Shown: positions 56,343-64,000 of the stretch, in pieces | How the letters are laid out: every line of letters begins with the position of its first letter | Position numbering within the stretch: the first letter of the stretch is position 1 | NCBI RefSeq assembly: GCF_034424315.1 | Contig: NZ_CP139972.1 | Location: 558,001-622,000 of the forward strand | Direction: 5' to 3' | DNA: 64,000 nucleotides | Origin: Chitinophaga sancti | Lineage (GTDB): Bacteria; Bacteroidota; Bacteroidia; Chitinophagales; Chitinophagaceae | Translations under genes and position numbers: made by a program | Notes under the pieces: model-generated | What the model was told of the DNA's origin: nothing | Seen by the model: the letters and a program-made list of their open reading frames with translations, nothing else | The model's database searches: none

Positions 56343-57365
56343 TTAACTGTTCAAAACCGTACCTCCGTTCGGGTGCAAAATTTCTCCGGAGATAAAGGCT
56401 GCATCTTCAGATGCCAGGAATATGAAACAAGGGGCGATGTCCGCGGGGTGAGCGGCGTATCCCATTAAGGAGTCTTTGCCAAAATCAGCGTTTTCATTAT
56501 TGAATGAATTTTCATAGTTAAATGTATTTTCATTACCAGATGAATTTCCATTACTCAATGAATTGGAATTGTCAAATAAGCTTTCATTCTCCAATGAATT
56601 GGAATTAGCAAATGGATGAGAGTTTTCCAATGAACGTTCATTCCTCCACGAATTGGAATCGCCACATGGATTGGATTTTCCCAATGAACTTCCATTCTTT
56701 AATGAATTGATATTCCTTTTCCTGGAATCTACATCCGTCCTGCTCTTCCCTTCATCTATTCTAATTACCGATTCATCCCAAATGGCTCCCGGCGCTACCG
56801 CATTCACCCTGATTCCCTTCTTAATTAACATTGAAGACAGCGCCTTCGTAAAATCGATAATCGCTTCCTGCGTAGAGGTATTGATAATACTACTTCCAGC
56901 TGCCAGGTGCGGAATTGTATAGTTAACGAGATGGTACTGCGGAACAATATTCTCCAGTGCTGCATTATTCACCAGGATATCGATTTTCCCAAACCTGCTG
57001 ATCGTTCTATCCACTGCCATTTTGCATCCATCTTCCCTGCTTACATCGCAGGCAATCAAGAGCGCCTGTTTACCATATTCACTGATCATACCTGCCGTCT
57101 CCCTGGCATGGCTGCCTTCATTATTGAAAAGAATAGCAAGTTCCGCGCCTTCTTTTGCAAACTGAACTGCAACGGCTCTGCCCAAACCCGTGTCTCCGCC
57201 CTCTATCAGCGCGACTTTCCCCTGGAGACGGTTACATCCGTCTTTTGTTGTGTCGTATAAGATAGACGGGAAGAAAGTTGTTCCGGGTTCGCCTTCTGTT
57301 TCACTATCTCCACAAGGCATTTCATGAATATATCTGTATCGGGTAATTTGAGTGATTGTTTCCAT
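56343..57365 (-). CDS. SDR-fold protein lacking the catalytic centre, with twelve hexapeptide repeats
   Basis: 340 residues resembling YhxD/YdaD-type short-chain dehydrogenases at both ends. The Rossmann motif GGDTGLGRA (56-64) and NNAA (133-136) are present, as is the C-terminal HPADIAPCFIFLASEDAAF. Against that family about 20 residues are missing after NNAALEN (region of the catalytic Asn), and about 19 are missing between INTST (161-165) and the following helix, which removes the catalytic Tyr and Lys. Between residues 220 and 291 is an insertion of twelve hexapeptides with consensus N-S-L-x-N-E/S/G. It is probably a non-catalytic pseudoenzyme or a decaying gene. Neighbour of ligD. Confidence 0.8.
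   Translation of the reverse strand: METITQITRYRYIHEMPCGDSETEGEPGTTFFPSILYDTTKDGCNRLQGKVALIEGGDTGLGRAVAVQFAKEGAELAILFNNEGSHARETAGMISEYGKQALLIACDVSREDGCKMAVDRTISRFGKIDILVNNAALENIVPQYHLVNYTIPHLAAGSSIINTSTQEAIIDFTKALSSMLIKKGIRVNAVAPGAIWDESVIRIDEGKSRTDVDSRKRNINSLKNGSSLGKSNPCGDSNSWRNERSLENSHPFANSNSLENESLFDNSNSLSNGNSSGNENTFNYENSFNNENADFGKDSLMGYAAHPADIAPCFIFLASEDAAFISGEILHPNGGTVLNS
56493..56708 (-). repeat. Twelve tandem 18-bp units inside the SDR-like gene
   Basis: 216 bp made of imperfect 18-bp units (plus-strand flavour CCAATGAATTGGAATT), each coding one hexapeptide. Every unit length is a multiple of three, so gains or losses keep the frame. Units are diverged, so this is not a fresh expansion. 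Confidence 0.8.
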
Positions 57366-57598
57366 AACTCTGTTGATTTAGGTTTTGTTCAATAAAGAAT
57401 GTAAGTTTCTGGAAATCATTTCATAAACAGGTATTTTAAATTGATAATCAATACCTAAATGGTAATTACGAAATGAGTTCTAATATCGCTTGTAACTGGT
57501 AAGTTTTTTCGTGTATGTCTTGCTAACTTCCAGAATTATGCCATTGTGGAGAAAGGCTTTATTTTGAACCTTTTAAAATTGTTAAATTCGCTGTTATT

Positions 57599-58072
57599 AT
57601 GCCAGTAGATTATATTTTAGAAATGATTGAGGAGCTGGGAAGGGCTATGAGAGCTATCATAGCCAGGAAAAAAGACCAGCCCGCAAAAGCCCTGGAAGAA
57701 ATAAAGGTGGCTTTTAATGGAACGAAGTTCGGGAATAAAGCCTTTTTTGATGCATTGAGCCCCGAAGAGCTGGCGGCTTTCCTGCGGGAGAAGCAGGTGG
57801 ATTATAGGGCAGCGGACTACATTGTAGATATATTATTGGAGGAGGCGGATATTGCCAGGGATCTGGAATTGGAGCGATTGGCAATGGATATGGGAAGGGA
57901 GAGCAAGGCTGCAAATCAGCATATTCAATCAATTGTATACAATGATCAGCAGCTTTTATTGCTCAGGAAAATACAGGTAATGATCGATTACACTACTGAA
58001 ATCGAGACTGCATTAAAGATTTTCTCGCTGAAAAGGGGGCAGCAGAGAGAAAGATTGAAAGGCTTTAACTAA
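57599..58072 (+). CDS. Hypothetical helical protein, unknown function
   Basis: 157 residues, almost entirely helical and charged (VDYILEMIEELGRAMRAII, LSPEELAAFLREKQVDYRAADYIVDILLEEADIARDLELERLAMDMG, LLRKIQVMIDYTTEIETALKIFSLKRG). No signal or membrane segment. No family recognised; DUF6483-like composition is a weak possibility. It is a single gene, divergent from the SDR-like gene with a 233-bp region between. Confidence 0.6.
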   Translation: MPVDYILEMIEELGRAMRAIIARKKDQPAKALEEIKVAFNGTKFGNKAFFDALSPEELAAFLREKQVDYRAADYIVDILLEEADIARDLELERLAMDMGRESKAANQHIQSIVYNDQQLLLLRKIQVMIDYTTEIETALKIFSLKRGQQRERLKGFN

Positions 58073-58195
58073 AACTATTGATTAGAAATTTAATTGATTC
58101 CTCGTATTTAATAGCAATGATCAATGGCTTTTTATTCATTATTATGACAAGCCTTTCTACTATTTAAAGGTTTCCCGTTCCTTATTCCCAAACTG

Positions 58196-58564
58196 CTACT
58201 CACTCTTAACGACATAAATATAATACCCCAAAAAACTCGCAGATAATGCAAACAACATGATCGCCAGGGAATAAATATCCAATCTTCCATTCAGCGCTAC
58301 CAGCAACACGCCCAAACCAGTACCACCCAACAGGATTGCCCATTTCATGGTCGTTTGCCGCGGCTGCTTAGGTTTACTCAGTAATTGCACCGCCAGGTTT
58401 TCGGATACTCCTTTTTCTACCATTTTTATTTTAAAACGGTAATCCAGGATACTTCTGATTACTATAACTAAAAAAACAGCTATTAATACAAACAGAAACA
58501 AGAATGGAATCGCATGTATTGTTTCTGCATCAAACTGAATCTGGGTGTCTAGCATATATATCAT
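58196..58564 (-). CDS. DUF6249 membrane protein
   Basis: 122 residues with three helices (about 17-37, 75-90, 92-115) around a basic cytoplasmic loop (DYRFKIKMVEKGVSENLAVQLL). The phrase M-V-E-K-G and two C-terminal helices fit DUF6249, which is usually located behind an ECF sigma/anti-sigma pair, as here. Function unknown; a membrane partner of the regulator is likely. Confidence 0.75.
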   Translation of the reverse strand: MIYMLDTQIQFDAETIHAIPFLFLFVLIAVFLVIVIRSILDYRFKIKMVEKGVSENLAVQLLSKPKQPRQTTMKWAILLGGTGLGVLLVALNGRLDIYSLAIMLFALSASFLGYYIYVVKSE

Positions 58565-58626
58565 TTCTTAGAAGGTTTATTATTTAAAAAATCTCAGAGG
58601 ATTCTATCTTTTTATCAGTTTTATTA

Positions 58627-59058
58627 TTAGCAGTGCTCCAACAATCTTAGCTGGCGCTGATATTGTTTAACCATCTCCCGTATCTGAAACCCCAAAACAC
58701 TAATAATCATAATAGCCCCTATGCCTGCTACCAAATTGAAAGCTAAATACCTCGTCATTACATACAATGCACCCAGGCCCGCCAGTACGCCAGCTCCCAC
58801 CATCAGGTATACCATCACCATCCCTACCGATACTCCTACTTGTCTTTCAGGCAAATTAGCCAATACCATTTCCGCTACATCAAAATCAAAAGCTGCAGCA
58901 GGCATTGTCTCCAACATTGGAAGCATGAGTTTATAAGCAGCTAATTCCTCCTGACAAGCCGTACAATGGGATAAATGAGCCCCTATTTCATCCGCTCCCT
59001 GGCCGTCGCTCATCACCCAGTCCTGCATTTCCTCATGTGTTAAATGCCCTGTTCTCAT
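58627..59058 (-). CDS. Zinc-finger (HC2-type) anti-sigma factor
   Basis: 143 residues. The N-terminal HxxxCxxC (His28, Cys32, Cys35 in AHLSHCTAC) is the anti-sigma zinc finger. Two membrane helices follow (about 78-100 and 106-130), then a short basic tail. Its ATG overlaps the stop of the sigma gene by 4 bp, the classic arrangement for a co-translated sigma/anti-sigma pair. Confidence 0.85.
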   Translation of the reverse strand: MRTGHLTHEEMQDWVMSDGQGADEIGAHLSHCTACQEELAAYKLMLPMLETMPAAAFDFDVAEMVLANLPERQVGVSVGMVMVYLMVGAGVLAGLGALYVMTRYLAFNLVAGIGAIMIISVLGFQIREMVKQYQRQLRLLEHC

Positions 59059-59603
59059 AAATCTTCCTTTTTATATTTTACCAATAAACTCTTCTGCAAC
59101 AGCTTCCTCGCCCTATATAAATAATTCTTCACCGTACCCTCCGGCAATGCCGTTACGGCCACAATCTCCTCTAAACTCATCTGCTCCTGATGATACAACA
59201 TCACTAAAGTCCTGAATATCGGAGACAACTGATCAATCGCTCCCTTCAATATCCCCGCCAGCTCCTTCTGCGTTATCGCCCGCGTTTCCATACCCGATTC
59301 CATCAAGGGATAATCCCCTTCCATAATCTCCGAGGTTACCAAGGGCCGCTTATCCAGGTACTTGAGGCAAGTCTTATATGCAATCCCACCGATCCACGTA
59401 TTCAACTTAGACTGAAATTTAAATTCTCCTATTGATAAATATACCCGCATATAGACCTCCTGCACCAGGTCTTTCCTGGCATGCGCATCTGTGATCATTT
59501 TAAACATGATCTGGGCAACAAGTCCTTCTGATTGCTTTATAATCACTCCAAAGGCCTGCTTATTACCATTCAAAACCGCTTGTATCAGTTCCTGATCTGT
59601 CAA
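59055..59603 (-). CDS. ECF RNA polymerase sigma factor
   Basis: 182 residues. Region 2 is HARKDLVQEVYMRVYLSIGEF (about 40-60) with KFQSKLNTWIGGIAYKTCLKYL. Region 4 is LSPIFRTLVMLYHQEQMSLEEIVAVTALPEGTVKNYLYRARKLLQ. It belongs to the common ECF type controlled by zinc-finger anti-sigma factors. First gene of the sigma/anti-sigma/DUF6249 operon; it may recognise its own promoter in the 396-bp gap upstream. Confidence 0.9.
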   Translation of the reverse strand: MTDQELIQAVLNGNKQAFGVIIKQSEGLVAQIMFKMITDAHARKDLVQEVYMRVYLSIGEFKFQSKLNTWIGGIAYKTCLKYLDKRPLVTSEIMEGDYPLMESGMETRAITQKELAGILKGAIDQLSPIFRTLVMLYHQEQMSLEEIVAVTALPEGTVKNYLYRARKLLQKSLLVKYKKEDL

Positions 59604-59999
59604 TTGTTATCCTGGTTTGTATATATTAGTCCGGTTTTAGAAAAAAAAGTTGCAGTTTTTCCCAACTCTTTTTAAAATTTTCTGACCTTTTCTAAAAACA
59701 TGGATTATCCTAAATTTATAAAACCATCCCTTTTCAGAAAAGGTGAACCGCAAAATTTCCTGGCTTTATAAGTCGCTGCATTTAACAAATGTTCCTCCCA
59801 TTTATTGTGAGAAAATGTTACCACCCGCCATTGTAAGCATACAAGTTCCGCTCTTGCAATTTTACAAACTCTCCTCCATCGTGAGAAAATACTAATGATT
59901 TATGAAAATGTACCAATCCCCGCCACCCGCATTCCCCACCTTTGTAAAAGAATCTCATGGCACTGGCATTGCCGTGGTAAATGCTAAAAATCGAGTACT
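59604..59999. other. Divergent regulatory region upstream of the ECF operon and the FMN-reductase remnant
   Basis: About 396 bp without a gene. Two direct repeats with a GTGAGAAAAT core, the first at about 59791-59818 (TCCTCCCATT...) and the second at about 59873-59895 (TCCTCCATC...), lie 82 bp apart. Between them is TTGTAAGCATACAA (59831-59844), a 5-bp inverted repeat. These look like regulator sites, but the regulator is unknown. Confidence 0.4.
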
Positions 60000-60089
60000 A
60001 TGAGCAAGATTGTCGGCATTATTGCAGGCTGCCTGCGCAAAGAATCGTTTTCAAAAAAGATAGCCAATGGCCTGCTTGCAAAAAATTAA
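60000..60089 (+). pseudogene. NAD(P)H-dependent FMN reductase, N-terminal stub
   Basis: ATG at 60000 opens a 29-codon frame reading SKIVGIIAGCLRKESFSKKIA and ending TAA at 60087. This is the first beta strand and FMN phosphate loop of flavodoxin-fold reductases (typically KIVGISGSLR.GS...). The remaining 150 or so residues are absent. The next gene starts 5 bp later. It could be a leftover from deletion, or a short translated leader feeding ribosomes to the GlcG-like gene. Confidence 0.6.
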
Positions 60090-60094
60090 ATAGA

Positions 60095-60505
60095 ATGGAC
60101 TACACACGAACCGTGCACGATCTTACTTTAATAGCTGCACAAACACTCATCGACTACGGGTTACAATTAGCCACCGAACGAAATGTAAAAATCTCCATCG
60201 CCATCGCAGACAGGGCAGGAGCCCTACTGGCTTTTTTAAGAATGGATGATGCTCCGATGGTCACCATCGACGTTGCCATCGGCAAAGCGCATTCAGCCGC
60301 CCTCCTCAACGCCCCCAGCAAGCAGTTCGAAGACTTCATCAATACCGGCATCACCTCCATGGTTACCACACCAAACATCCTGCCCTTACAAGGCGGAGTT
60401 CCGGTCATTCATAAAGATCATGTAGTCGGTGCCGTAGGCATCAGCGGCGCCTCCGGATACGTAGATAATGAGATAGCCACCATACTGGCAGATTATGTAA
60501 AATAG
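60095..60505 (+). CDS. GlcG/HbpS-family (DUF336) heme-binding-like protein
   Basis: 136 residues from the ATG at 60095; longer in-frame starts would overlap the FMN-reductase stub and add no homology. The fold is visible in ISIAIADRAGALLAFLRMDDAP (about 29-50), DVAIGKAHSAAL, then ILPLQGGVPVIHKDHVVGAVGISGA with the conserved GG..P motif. Family members bind heme or cobalamin-like ligands or lie in glycolate operons. No glycolate oxidase is nearby, so the role is unassigned. Closely spaced after the stub. Confidence 0.8.
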   Translation: MDYTRTVHDLTLIAAQTLIDYGLQLATERNVKISIAIADRAGALLAFLRMDDAPMVTIDVAIGKAHSAALLNAPSKQFEDFINTGITSMVTTPNILPLQGGVPVIHKDHVVGAVGISGASGYVDNEIATILADYVK

Positions 60506-60643
60506 AAATAGAATTCATTTCATTAGCAATTGGAAATGCCTGTTTATGAAATGAATTCTAGCGAATATGTAAATGATACGACTTATATGTAAAAAGAATC
60601 TTGCAAAATCTGTAAATTAACCCTCGCATAATAAGTAAAATGA

Positions 60644-60673
60644 AAAGGGAGCTTCTGTATAAAAGCTCCCTTT
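60644..60673 (-). terminator. Terminator of the M81 peptidase gene
   Basis: An 11-bp perfect stem (AAAGGGAGCTT at 60644-60654 with AAGCTCCCTTT at 60663-60673). On the minus strand it is followed by TTCATTTTA. Confidence 0.7.
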
Positions 60674-60685
60674 AATAATATCAAA

Positions 60686-62242
60686 CTACTTTACTATCTT
60701 ACTCGCTGCCGGTACCAATCGCGCCTTCAGGTCCGGCTCCTTCATATCCTTATCTAGCGGGAACATCGGATGCTGTATATGCTTATAGCCCAATCTCTCC
60801 AGGTTCTGATCCACACCGCCTGGCGTCAAGGCCAGCAACCAATCCGCTCTCATATTATACAACTCCGGCTCCAGGTACCCAATCTTCACCACCACAATAT
60901 CCGCTTTCCGTGGATTCAATCCCAATCTCGTAAAATCCTTCTCCTTATGATAAGGTTTCCGCTTCTGCGTCACAATCACATGCACACTACCCACTTTCAC
61001 CACTACTTCCACCGCCGCATCTTTATCTCCATACTCAATAGACTCAATTGTTCCTGACAACTTCACCGGGCCTGCAAACCTTGCATCCACCTTCCCTCCT
61101 GCCTCCGCTTCTATATGCTTACCTACTCCCAGCTCAATCGCTTTCTTCACAAAATCAGGCCCTGGAATACTCGCATAAATCAAAACCGGGCCATTCTCTG
61201 ATTTAAATTCAGGACGTGCCAGAATCTGTGCCAATGTCCACGTCACATCGCCGGCACCACCCGCAGTTGGATTATCTCCTGAATCACTGATATAGAAAGG
61301 GTGCTTGTCGCTCTTCACCGCTGCATCCAATGCCTCCTGTAAACTAGCTGTCGGTGCCACAAACTCAAACTGATTCCGCACTGCCCAGAAGCTCTTTGCC
61401 AGTTTCTCGGCTTCTGTCGTGACAGCCGCTTTATCATCACCCGTCACCATCACCACCGCATGGTTACGCGGCTCATCGGCCCACGCATACCCAATCCAGA
61501 TAGCCGCATCAATCACACCTGCTTGCTTGGATGCCGGCGCCACCTGCGCATACAAACTCTTACCCGGTTCTATACGTGTAGATGTCTTTTCCCCGGGCAA
61601 TAAGACCGGCACCGGGATCCATGCTTTGTAGGCAGGTTTACCTTTGCCGCTTTTCAATCGCTCTATCAGGTTACGCACCGCTCTTTCCTTGGTATCCAGC
61701 GCATCCTCATGCGGTGCCATGCGATAACAGGTGATCAGGTCCGTATTCTCTGCCAGTCGCCAGCTCACATTTCCATGCAGATCCATCGAAGTACTGATCA
61801 GCGTTTTATTACCTACCACCTTCCGTATGCGCACAATGAAATCGCCCTCCGGATCTTCCATGCCAACCACACTCATGGCACCATGAATATCAAAATACAA
61901 TCCGTCGTAAGGCAAATGTTTTTTCAATGAATCCAGTATTTTCCCCACCAGCGATTCATACGCCTCCTTCGTCACAGCACCACCCGGCAATGCATGGCCC
62001 GTAATGGTAGGGAACCATACTGCTGCTTTACGCAAAGGCGAATCTGCTGACATAAACGGATAAGTTCTGTACACCTCGTCACCATACTGCGCCTTGAAAG
62101 CCGCTTCGTCCGAGGTAGCAGGAGAGAAGGTGCTGGACTCAATTGCAAGACCTGCAATCGCAATCCTGGGCAGCTTTTGCTGTGCCATCACAGCTCCGTT
62201 CATCAGGCAATAACCTGCCAGTAGAAAAAACACGCGTTTCAT
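60686..62242 (-). CDS. M81-family metallopeptidase (MlrC-like), exported
   Basis: 518 residues with a signal peptide (VFFLLAGYCLMNGAVMA). The MlrC N-terminal domain is clear: RIAIAGLAIESSTFSP (26-41), YDGLYFDIHGAMSV with DIHGAM (about 118-123), STSMDLHGNVS (about 152-162) and CYRMAPHEDALDT (about 173-185); these His and Asp residues make the zinc site. The C-terminal domain has DSGDNPTAGGAGDVT and LGLNPRKADIVVVKIGYLEPE. MlrC is known from microcystin breakdown, but most members act on unknown small peptides. Confidence 0.88.
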   Translation of the reverse strand: MKRVFFLLAGYCLMNGAVMAQQKLPRIAIAGLAIESSTFSPATSDEAAFKAQYGDEVYRTYPFMSADSPLRKAAVWFPTITGHALPGGAVTKEAYESLVGKILDSLKKHLPYDGLYFDIHGAMSVVGMEDPEGDFIVRIRKVVGNKTLISTSMDLHGNVSWRLAENTDLITCYRMAPHEDALDTKERAVRNLIERLKSGKGKPAYKAWIPVPVLLPGEKTSTRIEPGKSLYAQVAPASKQAGVIDAAIWIGYAWADEPRNHAVVMVTGDDKAAVTTEAEKLAKSFWAVRNQFEFVAPTASLQEALDAAVKSDKHPFYISDSGDNPTAGGAGDVTWTLAQILARPEFKSENGPVLIYASIPGPDFVKKAIELGVGKHIEAEAGGKVDARFAGPVKLSGTIESIEYGDKDAAVEVVVKVGSVHVIVTQKRKPYHKEKDFTRLGLNPRKADIVVVKIGYLEPELYNMRADWLLALTPGGVDQNLERLGYKHIQHPMFPLDKDMKEPDLKARLVPAASKIVK

Positions 62243-62317
62243 AGATTTTCACTTTTAGCATAGATACCCTGAAAAATAATGAGAAAGTGATAGTTTTTTA
62301 TAAAATATTGGATGATT

Positions 62318-63307
62318 TTAAATAGCCAGTTCATGCAGGTCAGCATATCGCTTTACCAAAATTTTTATATACCGCTTCAGGTATACTTCATTCAGAAATA
62401 CATTTGAATAGTCCTCATACCGCTGACACTGGATTCCTAAGTAAAAGAAATACATACTCACTCCCAGCGCAGGCAGCAATGCCTTTTCTTCCTCAGCAAT
62501 TGAAATCACCGATTGATAGCCCTCCAGGAATGCGGCTACCTTTTCCCTGCACACATCCAGATTTTCCTTCTCTGTACTATATACCTGCAATATATAATAA
62601 GCGATGTCATAGCACAACATGCCATTTCCACAAAAGTCAAAATCAAAGATGTTGATCGCTTCGTTCTCAAAGGTCATGTTATCAAACCACATATCCATGT
62701 GCACAGCACCGTGTCTTATTTTACTATGATCAATCGTTGCATATAACTTTAATAAGTAGTCCTGCGCCTGCTGCATCCATTGCATCTCTTCCGTCTCAAC
62801 AGGCAGGTAGCCTTTTATTCTTTCGAATGAATCCACCACCATCACTGATGGCGTATATTCCACCCTGTCCAGTTTGAAATTCTCTGTGACCTGGTGAATG
62901 CGTGCCATTGTAGCTCCTACTTTGTAATGCAGTTCAACCGGGAACTGTAATACCTTTTCGCCATGCGCATAGGAGAACATCACGCCCACCCGCAGGCCTT
63001 CGGGTGCATGCAACAGCTGCATATAGTCGTTGTCGAAATCTGCAATAGGATAAGCCACCGGCATATCATGCGCACGTAATAAATTTAACAGGCGGATCTC
63101 TTCTGCAATATCCTGCTTCGTACGCCAGTTAATACAATATATCCTGAAGATATATTTCCTGTCAACATCAGTAACAAGGTATGTGTGGTTAACACCTGCT
63201 TTCAATAGCCTGCAGGTTGTATCACGGCTGAAATTATACTTAACCTGGAATAATGGAACCAGGTATTGGGCCGACAAAATGGAACTAACTACCGGAAAAT
63301 GTGTCAT
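62318..63307 (-). CDS. Kinase-fold phosphotransferase (APH / homoserine-kinase-II-like)
   Basis: 329 residues of the choline/aminoglycoside kinase fold. The ATP-binding lobe includes LLKAGVNHTYLVTDVDRKYIFRIY (about 33-56; Lys/Arg in the third strand). The catalytic loop is HMDMWFDNM (HxDxWxxN, about 204-212) and the metal-binding motif is FDFDFCG (about 219-225). An acidic Glu in RTKQDIAEEIRLLN is the expected partner. The residues are intact, so it should phosphorylate a small metabolite. It is divergent from cobW with 78 bp between them. Confidence 0.83.
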   Translation of the reverse strand: MTHFPVVSSILSAQYLVPLFQVKYNFSRDTTCRLLKAGVNHTYLVTDVDRKYIFRIYCINWRTKQDIAEEIRLLNLLRAHDMPVAYPIADFDNDYMQLLHAPEGLRVGVMFSYAHGEKVLQFPVELHYKVGATMARIHQVTENFKLDRVEYTPSVMVVDSFERIKGYLPVETEEMQWMQQAQDYLLKLYATIDHSKIRHGAVHMDMWFDNMTFENEAINIFDFDFCGNGMLCYDIAYYILQVYSTEKENLDVCREKVAAFLEGYQSVISIAEEEKALLPALGVSMYFFYLGIQCQRYEDYSNVFLNEVYLKRYIKILVKRYADLHELAI

Positions 63308-63385
63308 GGTATAAATGGGTTTGAACGGGGTCGGTAAAAGTATACAAAAATCCCGTAATTTAGCGCCCTACACAAAAATAATAAC

Positions 63386-64000
63386 ATGACTTCCAAAGTA
63401 CCGGTAACCATCATCACGGGGTTCTTAGGCTCCGGAAAAACCACGTTGATCCGTAACCTGATCCAGAATGCCAATGGCCGTCGTCTCGCAGTAATCGTAA
63501 ATGAATTTGGTGAAATGGGTATCGACGGAGAGTTGATCAAATCCTGCTGCGCTAATGAAGAAGATGTACTTGAACTGAACAACGGTTGTCTGTGCTGCAC
63601 GGTTCAGGAAGAATTCCTGCCAGTGATGCTGCAACTGATGGAAAGAAAAGATACCATCGATCATATTATCATCGAAACATCCGGGTTGGCACTGCCCAAA
63701 CCATTGTTACACGCGTTTAACTGGCCTGATCTGAAATCCCGGATCACTGTCGATGCCGTAGTAACTGTTGTGGACCTGGTAGGTCAGGCAACCGGTGAGA
63801 TCTGTGACCGTGAGCGTGTACAGGCACAGCGCCTGGCCGATGATTCACTCGATCATGAAACACCTATCGAAGAACTCTTCGAAGACCAGCTCTCCTGTGC
63901 GGACCTCGTTGTATTAACGAAGAAAGACCTGCTGGAAGGTACTCAGTTCGAAGAGGTAACAAGCATCATTAGCAGCAAACTCCGTCCAAATGTAAAGATG
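63386..64000 (+). CDS. cobW: CobW-type GTPase metallochaperone, N-terminal part (3' end outside window)
   Basis: 205 codons remain in frame to the window edge. Walker A is GFLGSGKTT (12-20), Walker B/switch ETSGLALPKP, and the GCLCC metal-binding motif (CxCC, about 67-71). LTKKDLLE is the guanine-specificity motif. The inserted acidic segment LDHETPIEELFEDQ (about 149-162) is typical of CobW proper, linked to aerobic cobalamin synthesis and cobalt loading, rather than of the zinc-related YeiR/ZNG1 branch. No cobalamin-riboswitch-like leader fits in the 78 bp upstream. Confidence 0.85.
   Translation, partial: MTSKVPVTIITGFLGSGKTTLIRNLIQNANGRRLAVIVNEFGEMGIDGELIKSCCANEEDVLELNNGCLCCTVQEEFLPVMLQLMERKDTIDHIIIETSGLALPKPLLHAFNWPDLKSRITVDAVVTVVDLVGQATGEICDRERVQAQRLADDSLDHETPIEELFEDQLSCADLVVLTKKDLLEGTQFEEVTSIISSKLRPNVKM

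Noticed and set aside
62318..63307. Apparent loss of the catalytic Asp in the phosphotransferase (HGAVH instead of HGDxH)
   Set aside because: The real catalytic loop is the next phrase, HMDMWFDN (HxDxWxxN), followed by an intact FDFD metal site.
63308..63385. Cobalamin riboswitch before cobW
   Set aside because: Only 78 bp separate the divergent genes and no B12-box-like sequence is seen.

Overview
The window reads as a chromosomal piece of a Bacteroidota bacterium, most likely a Chitinophaga-like member of the Chitinophagaceae. The evidence is two SusC/SusD pairs, an ECF sigma/FecR pair feeding a SusC with an STN domain, type IX secretion (T9SS) parts and cargo (a PorV-like barrel, type A and type B sorting tails, SprB-like repeats), families common in this phylum (DUF2723, DUF5689, DUF6249) and promoters of the form TTG-N19/20-TAnnTTTG. 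Species cannot be fixed from the sequence alone.

Layout. 1-340 is the 3' end of a group II intron: the maturase C-terminus plus RNA domains V and VI. 376-5925 (minus) is a tight four-gene surface operon: a T9SS-sorted protein, a PorV-like barrel, a small secreted Lys/Thr/Ala-rich protein and a collagen-like giant. 6.3-12.0 kb holds small housekeeping, stress and unknown genes: PhnA, an AraC-methyltransferase fusion, DUF4256, an ArsR/SRPBCC pair and two unknowns. 12.5-18.1 kb has a sodium/solute symporter and a T9SS type B beta-helix adhesin, separated by gene-poor AT-rich DNA that runs up to tRNA-Lys at 18.7 kb. 18.9-27.7 kb is ordinary chromosome: SDR, SAM hydrolase, DUF2723, DUF5995, GyrI-like and VOC genes, plus an amidohydrolase remnant and a 57-nt near-perfect palindrome. 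27.9-31.0 kb is pyruvate formate-lyase with its activase.

32.5-36.8 kb is a stand-alone SusC/SusD pair. A 103-bp element with 17-bp terminal inverted repeats follows it and supplies the last codons of an ABC permease gene. 39.7-49.3 kb is a regulated uptake locus: sigma factor, FecR, STN-SusC, SusD, DUF5689 lipoprotein and Tat-exported phosphoesterase, ended by a strong terminator and followed by a secreted esterase with its own start region. 50.9-63.3 kb is mostly minus strand: glycogen debranching enzyme, a shrunken Fpg/Nei glycosylase, DNA ligase D, an SDR without its catalytic centre but with twelve hexapeptide repeats, an ECF sigma/zinc anti-sigma/DUF6249 operon, a 29-codon FMN-reductase stub before a GlcG-like gene, an M81 peptidase and a kinase-fold phosphotransferase. 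The window ends inside cobW.

How it fits together. The gene set suits a polymer- or organophosphate-scavenging surface lifestyle: TonB-dependent import, T9SS-delivered surface fibres and adhesins, and anti-sigma-controlled expression, with some fermentative ability. The oddest parts are the decayed or remodelled genes between 53 and 60 kb, above all the repeat-bearing SDR, and the collagen/PorV surface operon.
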